A stretch of 64,000 bases of DNA, taken from contig CM026390.1 of the NCBI GenBank assembly GCA_014843695.1, positions 10,174,978 to 10,238,977 on the forward strand, read 5' to 3'. A program made the position numbers and the translations under genes. This stretch comes from Archivesica marissinica (lineage: Eukaryota > Mollusca > Bivalvia > Venerida > Vesicomyidae). This document shows positions 1-12,591 of the stretch, piece by piece. How positions within the stretch are numbered: position 1 is the first letter of the stretch; every line of letters begins with the position of its first letter. The notes under the pieces are model-generated. The model was not told where the DNA came from. It made no database searches and saw only the letters and a list, made by a program, of their open reading frames with translations.

Positions 1-3000
1 ATCTCAATGCTTCTGTATGAACAACCTCAATGCTTCTGTATGAACAACTGCAATGCTTCTGTATGAACAACCGCAATGCTTCTGTGTGAACAATGAACAA
101 TCTCAATGCTTCTGTATGAACAATCTCAACGCTTCTGTATGAACAATCTCAACGCTTCTGTATGAACAACCGCAATGCTTCTGTATGAACAATCTCAATG
201 CCTCTGTATGAACAACCGCAATTCTGTATGAACAATAACCTCTTAATGCTTCTGTATGAACAATCTCAAAGCTTCTGTATGAACAATCTCAAAGCTTCTG
301 TATAACAATCTCAATGCTTCTGTATGAACATAAACAATCTTAATGCTTCTGTATGAAACCGAAATCTTCAGTATGAACAATCTCATTGCTTCTGTATGAA
401 CAACCACAATGCTTCTGTGTGAACAATCTCATTGCTTCTGTATGAACAATCTCATGCTTCTGTATGAACAATCTCAGCGCTTCTGTATGACTATGAACAA
501 TCTCAATGCTTCTGTATGAACAACCGCAATGCTTCTGTATGAACAATGAACAATCTCAATGTTTCTGTATGAACAACCGCAATGCTTCTGTGTGAACAAT
601 GAACAATCTCAATGATTCTGTATGAACAACCGCAATGCTTCTGTAGAACAATCTCATTGCTTCTGTATGAACACTCGCATGCTTCTGTATGAACAATCTC
701 AATGCTTCTGTGTGAACAATGAACAATCTCAAAGCTTCTGTATGAACAACCGCAATGCTTCTGTATGACAATGAACAATCTCAAAGCTTCTGTACGAACA
801 TTCTCAAAACTTCTGTATGAACAACCGCAATGCTTCTGTGTGAACAATCTCAAAGCTTCTGTATGAACAATCTCAAAGCTTCTGTACGAACATTCTCAAA
901 ACTTCTGTATGAACAACCGCAATGCTTCTGTGTGAACAATCTCAAAGCTTCTGTATGAACAATCTCAAAGCTTCTGTACGAACATTCTCAAAACTTCTGT
1001 ATGAACAACCGCAATGCTTCTGTGTGAACAATCTCAAAGCTTCTGTATGAACAATCTCAAAGCTTCTGTACGAACATTCTCAAAACTTCTGTATGAACAA
1101 CCGCAATGCTTCTGTGTGAACAATCTCAAAGCTTCTGTATGAACAATCTCAAAGCTTCTGTACGAACATTCTCAAAACTTCTGTATGAACAACCGCAATG
1201 CTTCTGTGTGAACAATCTCAAAGCTTCTGTATGAACAATCTCAAAGCTTCTGTATGAACAACCACAATGCTTCTGTATGAACAATGAACAATCTCAAAGC
1301 TTCTGTATGAACAATGAACAATCTCAAAGCTTCTGTATGAACAATGAACAATCTCAAAGCTTCTGTATGAACAACCGCAATGCTTCTGTATGAACAATGA
1401 ACAATCTCATTGCTTCTGTATGAACAATCTCAATGCTTCTGTATGAACAATCGCAATGCTTCTGTATGAACAACCGCAATGCTTCTGTATGAACAATCTC
1501 ATTGCTTCTGTATGAACAATGAACAATCGCAATGCTTCTGTATGAACAATGAACAATCTCATTGCTTCTGTATGAACAATCGCAATGCTTCTGTATGAAC
1601 AATGATCAATCGCAATGCTTCTGTATGAACAATGAACAATCTCAACGCTTCTGTATGAACAATGAACAATCTCAACGCTTCTGTATGAACAATGAACAAT
1701 CTCAATGCTTATGTATGAACAACCGCAATGCTTCTGTAACAATGAACAATCTCATTGCTTCTGTATGAACAATCTCATTGCTTCTGTATGAACAATGAAC
1801 AATCTCATTGCTTCTGTATGAACAACCGCAATGCTTCTGTATGAACAATGAACAATCTCAATGCTTCTGTATGAACAATCTCAAAGCTTCTGTATGAACA
1901 ATGAACAATCTCAAAGCTTCTGTATGAACAATGAACAATCTCATTGCTTCTGTATGAACAATCTCATTGCTTCTGTATGAACAATCTCATTGCTTCTGTA
2001 TGAACAATGAACAATCTCAATGCTTCTGTATGAACAACCGCAATGCTTCTGTGATGAACAATCTCAATGCTTCTGTATGAACAATCTCAAAGCTTCTGTA
2101 AACAATGAACAATCTCAAAGCTTCTGTATGAACAATGAACAATCTCAATGCTTCTGTATGAACAATCTCAAAGCTTCTGTATGAACAACCGCAATGCTTC
2201 TGTATGAACAATGAACAATCTCATTGCTTCTGTATGAACAACCACAATGCTAATGTATGAACAATCTCATTGCTTCTGTATGAACAATCTCAACGCTTCT
2301 GTATGAACAACCTCAACGCTTCTGTATGAACAATGAACAATCTCAATGCTTCTGTATGAACAACCGCAATGCTTCTGTGTGAACAATGAACAATCTCAAT
2401 GCTTCTGTATGAACAACTGCAATGCTTCTGTATGAACAATCTCATTGCTTCTGTATGAACAACCGCAATGCTTCTGTGTGAACAATCTCATTGCTTCTGT
2501 ATGAACAATCTCATTGCCTCTGTATGAACAATCTCAACGCTTCTGTATGAACAATGAACAACCGCAATGCTTCTGTATGAACAATGAACAATCTCATTGC
2601 TTCTGTATGAACAATCTCAATGCTTCTGTATGAACAATCTCATTGCTTCTGTATGAACAATCTCATTGCTTCTGTATGAACAATGACCAATCTCATTGCT
2701 TCTGTATGAACAACAGCAATGCTTCTGTATGAACAATGAACAATCTCATTGCTTCTGTATGAACAATCTCAATGCTTCTGTATGAACAACCGCAATGCTT
2801 CTGTATGAACAATAAACACTCTCATTGCTACTGTATGAACAATCTCATTGCTTCTGTATGAACAATCTCATTGCTTCTGTATGAACAATCTCATTGCTTC
2901 TGTATGAACAATCTCATTGCTTCTGTATGAACAACCACAATGCTTCTGTGTGAACAATCTCATTGCTTCTGTATGAACAATCTCATTGCTTCTGTATGAA

Positions 3001-6000
3001 CAATCTCAGCGCTTCTGTATGAACTATGAACAATCTCAATGCTTCTGTATGAACAACCGCAATGCTTCTGTATGAACAATGAACAATCTCAATGTTTCTG
3101 TATGAACAACCGCAATGCTTCTGTGTGAACAATGAACAATCTCAATGCTTCTGTATGAACAACCGCAATGCTTCTGTGTGAACAACCGCAATGCTTCTGT
3201 ATGAACAATCTCATTGCTTCTGTATGAACAATCTCAATGCTTCTGTATGAACAATGAACAATCTCAATGCTTCTGTACGAACAAACGCAATGCTTCTGTA
3301 TGAACAATGACCAATCTCAATGCTTCTGTATGAACAATCAGATTGCTTCTGTATGAACAATCTCAACACTTCTGTATGAACAATCTCATTGCTTCTGTAT
3401 GAACAATCTCATTGCTTCTGTATGAACAACCGCAATGCTTCTGTGTGAACAATGAACAATCTCAATGCTTCTGTATGAACAATCTCAATGCTTCTGTATG
3501 AATAATCTCATTGCTTCTGTATGAACAATCTCAATGCTTCTGTGTGAACAATGAACAATCTCAATGCTTCTGTATGAACAACCGCAATGCTTCTGTGTGA
3601 ACAATGAACAATCTCAATGCTTCTGTATGAACAATCTCAATGCTTCTGTATGAATAATCTCATTGCTTCTGTATGAACAATCTCAATGCTTCTGTGTGAA
3701 CAATGAACAATCTCAATGCTTCTGTATGAACAACCGCAATGCTTCTGTGTGAACAATGAACAATCTCAATGCTTCTGTATGAACAATCTCAATGCTTCTG
3801 TATGAATAATCTCATTGCTTCTGTATGAACAATCTCAATGCTTCTGTGTGAACAATGAACAATCTCAATGCTTCTGTATGAACAACCGCAATGCTTCTGT
3901 GTGAACAATGAACAATCTCATTGCGTCTGTATGAACAACCGCAATGCTTCTGTATGAACAATGAACAATCTCATTGCTTCTGTATGAACAACCGCAATGC
4001 TTCTGTATGAACAATGAACAATCTCAACGCTTCTGTATGAACAATCTCAAAGCTTCTGTATGAACAATGAACAATCTCAAAGCTTCTGTATGAACAATGA
4101 ACACTCTCAAAACTTCTGTATGAACAATCTCAAAGCTTATGTATGAACAATCTCATTGCTTCTGTATGAACAATGAACAATCTCAATGCTTCTGTATGAA
4201 CAACCGCAATGCTTCTGTGTGAACAATGAACAATCTCAACGCTTCTGTATGAACAATCTCAAAGCTTCTGTATGAACAATGAACAATCTCAAAGCTTCTG
4301 TATGAACAATGAACAATCTGAAAGCTTCTGTATGAACAATCTCAAAGCTTCTGTATGAACAACCGCAATGCTTCTGTATGAACAATGAACAATCTCAACG
4401 CTTCTGTATGAACAACCGCAATGCTTCTGTATGTACAATGAACAATCTCAATGCTTCTGTATGAACAATCTCAACGCTTCTGTATGAACAACCACAATGC
4501 TTCTGTATGAACAATGAACAATCTCAATGCTTCTGTATGAACAATCTCAAAGCTTCTGTATGTACAACTGCAATGCTTCTGTATGAACAATGAACAATCT
4601 CAATGCTTCTGTATGAACAACCGAAATGCTTCAGTATGAACAATCTCATTGCTTCTGTATGAACAATCGCAATGCTTCTGTATGAACAATGAACAATCTC
4701 ATTGCTTCTGTATGAACAATCTCAATGCTTCTGTATGAACAATCTCATTGCTTCTGTATGAACAATCTCAACGCTTCTGTGTGAACAATGAACAATCTCA
4801 ATGCTTCTGTATGAACAACCACAATGCTTCTGTGTGAACAATGAACAATCTCATTGCGTCTGTATGAACAACCGCAATGCTTCTGTATGAACAATGAACA
4901 ATCTCATTCCTTCTGTATGAACAACCGCAATGCTTCTGTATGAACAATGAACAATCTCAATGCTTCTGTATGAACAATCTCAACGCTTCTGTATGAACAA
5001 TGAACAATCTCAATGCTTCTGTATGAACAATGAACAATCTCAATGCTTATGTATGAACAACCGCAATGCTTCTGTATGAACAATCTCAAAGTTTCTGTAT
5101 GAACAATGAACAATCTCAAAGCTTCTGTATGAACAATGAACAATCTCAATGCCTCTGTATGAACAATATCAAAGCTTCTGTATGAACAACCGCAATGCTT
5201 CTGTATGAACAACCGCAATGCTTCTGTGTGAACAATGAACAATCTCAATGCTTCTGTATGAACAATCTCAACGCTTCTGTATGAACAACCGCAATGCTTC
5301 TGTATGAACAACTGCAATGCTTCTGTATGAACAACCGCAATGCTTCTGTGTGAACAATGAACAATCTCAATGCTTCTGTATGAACAATCTCAACGCTTCT
5401 GTATGAACAATCTCAACGCTTCTGTATGAACAACCGCAATGCTTCTGTATGAACAATCTCAATGCCTCTGTATGAACAACCGCAATTCTGTATGAACAAT
5501 AAACAATCTTAATGCTTCTGTATGAACAATCTCAAAGCTTCTGTATGAACAATCTCAAAGCTTCTGTATGAACAATCTCAATGCTTCTGTATGAACAATA
5601 AACAATCTTAATGCTTCTGTATGAACAACCGAAATGCTTCAGTATGAACAATCTCATTGCTTCTGTATGAACAACCACAATGCTTCTGTGTGAACAATCT
5701 CATTGCTTCTGTATGAACAATCTCATTGCTTCTGTATGAACAATCTCAGCGCTTCTGTATGAACTATGAACAATCTCAATGCTTCTGTATGAACAACCGC
5801 AATGCTTCTGTATGAACAATGAACAATCTCAATGTTTCTGTATGAACAACCGCAATGCTTCTGTGTGAACAATGAACAATCTCAATGCTTCTGTATGAAC
5901 AACCGCAATGCTTCTGTATGAACAATCTCATTGCTTCTGTATGAACACTCGCAATGCTTCTGTATGAACAATCTCAATGCTTCTGTGTGAACAATGAACA

Positions 6001-9000
6001 ATCTCAAAGCTTCTGTATGAACAACCGCAATGCTTCTGTATGAACAATGAACAATCTCAATGCTTCTGTATGAACAACCGCAATGCTTCTGTATGAACAA
6101 TGAACAATCTCATTGCTTCTGTATGAACAATCGCAATGCTTCTGTATGAACAACCGCAATGCTTCTGTGTGAACAATGAACAATCTCATTGCTTCTGTAT
6201 GAACAACCGCAATGCTTCTGTGTGAACAATCTCAAAGCTTCTGTATGAACAATCTCAAAGCAATCTCAAAGCTTCTGTATGAACAATCTCAAAGCTTCTG
6301 TATGAACAACCGCAATGCTTCTGTATGAACAATCTCAAAGCTTCTGTATGAACAATCTCAAAGCTTCTGTACGAACATTCTCAAAACTTCTGTATGAACA
6401 ACCGCAATGCTTCTGTGTGAACAATCTCAAAGCTTCTGTATGAACAATCTCAAAGCTTCTGTACGAACATTCTCAAAACTTCTGTATGAACAACCGCAAT
6501 GCTTCTGTGTGAACAATCTCAAAGCTTCTGTATGAACAATCTCAAAGCTTCTGTATGAACAACCACAATGCTTCTGTATGAACAATGAACAATCTCAAAG
6601 CTTCTGTATGAACAATGAACAATCTCAAAGCTTCTGTATGAACAATGAACAATCTCAAAGCTTCTGTATGAACAACCGCAATGCTTCTGTATGAACAATG
6701 AACAATCTCATTGCTTCTGTATGAACAATCTCAATGCTTCTGTATGAACAATCGCAATGCTTCTGTATGAACAACCGCAATGCTTCTGTATGAACAATCT
6801 CATTGCTTCTGTATGAACAATGAACAATCGCAATGCTTCTGTATGAACAATGAACAATCTCATTGCTTCTGTATGAACAATCGCAATGCTTCTGTATGAA
6901 CAATGATCAATCGCAATGCTTCTGTATGAACAATGAACAATCTCAACGCTTCTGTATGAACAATGAACAATCTCAACGCTTCTGTATGAACAATGAACAA
7001 TCTCAATGCTTATGTATGAACAACCGCAATGCTTCTGTATGAACAACAGCAATGCTTCTGTATGAACAATCTCAATGCTTCTGTATGAACAATCGCAATG
7101 CCTCTGTATGAACAATGCAATGCTTCTGTGATGAACAATCTCAATGCTTCTGTATGAACAACCGCAATGCTTCTGTATGAACAATGAACAATCTCAATGC
7201 TTCTGTATGAACAACCGCAATGCTTCTGTATGAACAATCTATTGCTTCTGAATGAACAATCTCAAAGCTTCTGTATGAACAACCCAAGCTTCTGTATGAA
7301 CAATGAACAATCTCATTGCTTCTGTATGAACAACCCAATGCTTCTGTTGAACAATCTCAAAGCCTCTGTATGAACAATCTCAAAGCTTCTGTATGAACAA
7401 CCGCAATGCTTCTGTATGAACAACCACAATGCTTCTGTATGAACAATCTCATTGCTTCTGTATGAACAATCTCAATGCTTCTGTATGAACAACTGCAATG
7501 CTTCTGTGTGAACAATCTCAAAGCTTCTGTATGAACAACCGCAATGCTTCTGTGTGAACAATCTCAATGCTTCTGTATGAACAATCTCAACGCTTCTGTA
7601 TGAACAATGAACAATCTCAAAGCTTCTGTATGAACAATCTCAAAGCTTCTGTAAACAACCCAACTATGAACAATGAACAATCTCAAAGCTTCTGTAAACA
7701 ATGAACAATCTCATTGCTTCTGTATGAACAATGAACAATCTCATTGCTTCTGTATGAACAATCGCAATGCTTCTGTATGAACAATGAACAATCTCATTGC
7801 TTCTGTATGAACAATCGCAATGCTTCTGTATGAACAACCGCAATGCTTCTGTATGAACAATGAACAATCTCAATGCTTCTGTATGAACAACCGCAATGCT
7901 TCTGTATGAACAATCTCAACGCTTCTGTATGAACAATGAACAATCTCATTGCTTCTGTATGAACAATCTCATTGCTTCTGTATGAACAATCGCATTGCTT
8001 CTGTATGAAGAACCGCAATGCTTCTGTATGAACAACCGCAATGCTTCTGTGTGAACAATGAACAATCTCAATGCTTCTGTATGAACAACCGCAATGCTTC
8101 TGTATGAACAACCGCAATGCTTCTGTGTGAACAATGAACAATCTCAATGCTTCTGTATGAACAACCGCAATGCTTCTGTATGAACAATGAACAATCTCAT
8201 TGCTTCTGTATGAACAACCGCAATGCTTCTGTATGAACAATCTCAAAGCTTCTGTATGAACAACCGCAATGCTTCTGTATGAACAACCGCAATGCTTCTG
8301 TATGAACAATCTCAACGCTTCTGTATGAACAATGAACAATCTCAAAGCTTCTGTATGAACAATCTCAATGCTTCTGTATGAACAATCTCATTGCTTCTGT
8401 ATGAACAATGAACAATCTCATTGCTTCTGTATGAACAATCGCAATGCTTCTGTATGAACAACCGCAATGCTTCTGTGTGAACAATCTCAAAGCTTCTGTA
8501 TGAACAATCTCAAAGCTTCTGTATGAACAACCACAATGCTGCTGTATGAACAATCTCAAAGCTTCTGTATGAACATTCTCAAAACTTCTGTATGAACAAC
8601 CGCAATGCTTCTGTATGAACAATGAACAATTTCAAAGCTTCTGTATGAACAATGAACAATCTCAAAGCTTCTGTATGAACAACCGCAATGCTTCTGTATG
8701 AACAATGAACAATCTCATTGCTTCTGTATGAACAATCTCAACGCTTCTGTATGAACAATGAACAATCTCATTTCTTCTGTATGAACAATCTCAATGCTTC
8801 TGTATGAACAATCTCATTGCTTCTGTATGAACAATCTCATTGCTTCTGTATGAACAATCTCATTGCTTCTGTATGAACAATCTCATTGCTTCTGTATGAA
8901 CAATCTCATTGCTTCTGTATGAACAATCTCATTGCTTCTGTATGAACAATCTCAGCGCTTCTGTATGAACTATGAACAATCTCAATGCTTCTGTATGAAC

Positions 9001-9832
9001 AACCGCAATGCTTCTGTATGAACAATGAACAATCTCATTGCGTCTGTATGAACAACCGCAATGCTTCTGTATGAACAATGAATAATCTCATTGCTTCTGT
9101 ATGAACAACCGCAATGATTCTGTGTGAACAATCTCAATGCTTCTGTATGAACAACCGCAATGCTTCTGTGTGAACAACCGCAATGCTTCTGTATGAACAA
9201 CCGCAATGCTTCTGTATGAACAACCGCAATGCTTCTGTATGAACAACCGCAATGCTTCTGTATGAACAATCTCAACGCTTCTGTATGAACAATGAACAAT
9301 CTCAATGCTTCTGTATGAACAATCTCAAAGCTTCTGTGTGAACAATGAACAATCTCAAAGCTTCTGTATGAACAACCGCAATGCTTCTGTGTGAACAATG
9401 AACAATCTCAATGCTTCTGTATGAACAATCTCAAAGCCTCTGTATGAACAATGAACAATCTCAAAGCTTCTGTATGAACAATCTCAAAGCTTCTGTATGA
9501 ACAACCGCAATGCTTCTGTATGAACAATGAACAATCTCATTGCTTCTGTATGAACAATCTCAAAGCTTCTGTATGAACAATCTCAAAGCTTCTGTATGAA
9601 CAACCGCAATGCTTCTGTGTGAACAATGAACAATCTCAATGCTTCTGTATGAACAACCGCAATGCTTCTGTATGAACAATGAACAATCTCAAAGCTTCTG
9701 TATGAACAATCTCAACGCTTCTGTATGAACAATGAACAATCTCATTGCTTCTGTATGAACAATAAACAATCTCATTGCTTCTGTATGAACAACCGCAATG
9801 CTTCTGTATGAACAATCTCATTGCGTCTATAA
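1..9832. repeat. giant 23/30-bp minisatellite array, left end outside window
   Basis: About 9.8 kb of tandem units with consensus near aacaatctcaatgcttctg plus tatg (23 bp). A 30-bp form carries one extra aacaatg. Variants alternate at fixed positions: ctcaatg, ctcattg, ctcaaag, ctcaacg or ccgcaatg in the first half, and tatg or tgtg at the end. Higher-order units of 92 bp and 152 bp are present, as is a 5,301-bp-spaced duplication. Long open frames on the minus strand (for example 7794-8345) arise because most unit variants lack stops in some frames. They have no codon-like variation and are not genes. The array starts before base 1 and ends at about 9832. Confidence 0.97.
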
Positions 9833-10575
9833 GAGTTTCCTCAGAGTCTGCTACAGAACAACAAACCTATATAGTAAACAAGAATTTAATTTAAATTCTC
9901 TTTTTGAAAAAACATGGTCTGCTATGTTTCATTAACAAACCTTGAGAGGAATTACGTTTGGAAATTCCAGAATGCCTCAGACAGATGCTAAAACTTTCTG
10001 CTGTATTAAAAGCACATCTATTTTCTGTTTGTTTTTACTGATCTCTCAATTTGCCAAGCTTTCATTTTCGATATTGTAAATGCCTACAAACCATCCAATG
10101 TTTTTACTGATATATCTACAGAGAGACCTACCAGAACACGCTGCAGGGTATCATACCTCTTGTTCTGTTTCAATTTATGTAATCACTTAGCTACCCGCTG
10201 GAAAAACAAAAAATAACGTCATACCTGTCAGATAGTTTTCAGATTTCCGGAGAAAATATTCATGGTATGAAAAACGATAAGGGAGTTACAAATTTTAGGG
10301 AATGTTAGACGCAGATATTCAACAGATCTTTTTCATGTTTTTATATTGTGTGAGCTATACAAACACCTAATGACAAAATGAGCATAAAAAGGCTAGGACC
10401 TCAGTCAGAACTGGCAGAACTTATATTTCTGGGCATTTCCAATGAAACTTGATGTGGAAAACTACTTAGTACAAGCTGTTAACTTCATGTGTGTTCCGTT
10501 TGTATTTGTAATGGAATAAACGATATTACATAATGACATATATATATGTAGTGCATAGAGGGTTGTTATCTTAAA
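9833..10575. other. non-repetitive stretch with no recognised gene
   Basis: AT-rich single-copy-looking sequence between the 23-bp array and the gap. I searched the minus strand for transmembrane exons that should follow the Dispatched-like exon at 14464-14544 and found none. One acceptor-like run (ttgtttttccag read on minus, near 10200) leads into no open frame. It is probably intronic if the host gene continues leftward. Confidence 0.5.
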
Positions 10576-11575
10576 NNNNNNNNNNNNNNNNNNNNNNNNN
10601 NNNNNNNNNNNNNNNNNNNNNNNNNNNNNNNNNNNNNNNNNNNNNNNNNNNNNNNNNNNNNNNNNNNNNNNNNNNNNNNNNNNNNNNNNNNNNNNNNNNN
10701 NNNNNNNNNNNNNNNNNNNNNNNNNNNNNNNNNNNNNNNNNNNNNNNNNNNNNNNNNNNNNNNNNNNNNNNNNNNNNNNNNNNNNNNNNNNNNNNNNNNN
10801 NNNNNNNNNNNNNNNNNNNNNNNNNNNNNNNNNNNNNNNNNNNNNNNNNNNNNNNNNNNNNNNNNNNNNNNNNNNNNNNNNNNNNNNNNNNNNNNNNNNN
10901 NNNNNNNNNNNNNNNNNNNNNNNNNNNNNNNNNNNNNNNNNNNNNNNNNNNNNNNNNNNNNNNNNNNNNNNNNNNNNNNNNNNNNNNNNNNNNNNNNNNN
11001 NNNNNNNNNNNNNNNNNNNNNNNNNNNNNNNNNNNNNNNNNNNNNNNNNNNNNNNNNNNNNNNNNNNNNNNNNNNNNNNNNNNNNNNNNNNNNNNNNNNN
11101 NNNNNNNNNNNNNNNNNNNNNNNNNNNNNNNNNNNNNNNNNNNNNNNNNNNNNNNNNNNNNNNNNNNNNNNNNNNNNNNNNNNNNNNNNNNNNNNNNNNN
11201 NNNNNNNNNNNNNNNNNNNNNNNNNNNNNNNNNNNNNNNNNNNNNNNNNNNNNNNNNNNNNNNNNNNNNNNNNNNNNNNNNNNNNNNNNNNNNNNNNNNN
11301 NNNNNNNNNNNNNNNNNNNNNNNNNNNNNNNNNNNNNNNNNNNNNNNNNNNNNNNNNNNNNNNNNNNNNNNNNNNNNNNNNNNNNNNNNNNNNNNNNNNN
11401 NNNNNNNNNNNNNNNNNNNNNNNNNNNNNNNNNNNNNNNNNNNNNNNNNNNNNNNNNNNNNNNNNNNNNNNNNNNNNNNNNNNNNNNNNNNNNNNNNNNN
11501 NNNNNNNNNNNNNNNNNNNNNNNNNNNNNNNNNNNNNNNNNNNNNNNNNNNNNNNNNNNNNNNNNNNNNNNNNNN
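10576..11575. other. assembly gap of exactly 1,000 N
   Basis: Exactly 1,000 consecutive N, a typical placeholder for a gap of unknown size. The right edge falls directly on a copy of the 75-bp tandem repeat, so part of that array is probably missing. Downstream exons of the minus-strand host gene could also lie here. Confidence 0.99.
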
Positions 11576-12072
11576 ACCTGGGTGATAGACAGTATTGTTG
11601 TAGGTAAATAACGGCAAACATAGTATCAGACTGGAAAATACAGCGTATTGACCTGGGTGATAGACAGTATTGTTGTAGGTAAATAACGGCAAACATAGTA
11701 TCAGACTGGAAAATACAGCGTATTGACCTGGGTGATAGACAGTATTGTTGTAGGTAAATAACGGCAAACATAGTATCAGACTGGAAAATACAGCGTATTG
11801 ACCTGGGTGATAGACAGTATTGTTGTAGGTAAATAACGGCAAACATAGTATCAGACTGGAAAATACAGCGTATTGACCTGGGTGATAGACAGTATTGTTG
11901 TAGGTAAATAACGGCAAACATAGTATCAGACTGGAAAATACAGCGTATTGACCTGGGTGATAGACAGTATTGTTGTAGGTAAATAACGGCAAACATAGTA
12001 TCAGACTGGAAAATACAGCGCATTGACCTGGGTGATAGACAGTATTGTTGTAGGTAAATAACGGCACACATA
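11576..12072. repeat. 75-bp tandem repeat, about 6.6 copies
   Basis: Units start at 11576, 11651, 11726, 11801, 11876, 11951 and 12026 (partial), each beginning acctgggtgatagacagtat. Copies are identical except for a tattg to cattg change before the last one and small differences in the terminal copy. Because 75 is divisible by three, two minus-strand frames stay open through the repeat and the N run. These are artefacts, not genes. Confidence 0.97.
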
Positions 12073-12400
12073 GGCTAATATTCAGATCTAAGTAATCACT
12101 GACTAACTGTATGTTGCTGGAATAATTATATTAACCAAGTTCAATCCCGAAGATGTTCTGAACAAACAAGTGGGGTACATTCAGAATTACAGACATACGT
12201 ATTGCCATTGCAAATATTGTAAATACTGATACAATGTGTTTTAATATACACTCTCTCCTTTGTTAAGGAGTCCTAATACGGAGCTGAATGTCGAAAGTTC
12301 AAACACCGCCAGCTAGTTAAATAATGGTTGCATATCAGCCTGACACTTGGGCACAAGATGATGCTGCAAGAGGTGTCTCTTTAGTGTATTCAAATTCAAA
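12073..12400. other. unique stretch, no firm gene
   Basis: AT-rich sequence between the 75-bp repeat and a SINE tail. The only item of note is a short possible minus-strand exon at 12313-12363, listed separately. Confidence 0.5.
12313..12363 (-). other. possible short terminal exon (weak)
   Basis: On the minus strand an acceptor-like cctcttgcag precedes 17 codons ending in TAG. The frame (HHLVPKCQADMQPLFN then stop) would be in phase with the upstream Dispatched-like exon, which ends in phase 0. Against it, Dispatched-family proteins continue into transmembrane segment 8 and many more residues at this point. This exon would truncate the protein just outside the membrane. A chance acceptor and short open frame, or an alternative end, is more likely than the normal last exon. 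Confidence 0.15.
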
Positions 12401-12520
12401 TTTATTTTAGCTCGATTGCGAAACAAGTTCTTACAACTTATTAATCACTCTGGATACCTCATTACTGATGTAATCCATCGCCATGAGGGAGATGTCTCTT
12501 TCAAACGGGGTGACACTATA
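12400..12520 (-). mobile_element. 3' part of a tRNA-derived SINE
   Basis: The segment tagctcgattgcgaaacaag followed by ttcttacaacttattaatcactctgg is shared with the tails at 17550, 18230 (reverse), 22875, 41120 and 42110. It is the 3' end of a dispersed short element on the minus strand. The tRNA-like head is missing or too diverged to see. Confidence 0.7.
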
Positions 12521-12591
12521 AAATATTATAATAGACTAATACTGTTATGCAACTTATGGTTTATGTGCCTTTTTATAGACTGGTGTATATG

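Noticed and set aside
340..9821. Many minus-strand open frames of 60-183 codons in the 23/30-bp array
   Set aside because: They follow mechanically from a unit with few stops. All frames give the same short peptide cycle, and substitutions do not respect codons.
1..9832. CRISPR-like array
   Set aside because: There are no distinct spacers. The units are contiguous variants of one sequence in a eukaryotic genome.
10566..12071. Two overlapping ~500-codon minus-strand frames
   Set aside because: Most of each frame is the N gap. The rest is a 75-bp repeat that cannot shift frame.
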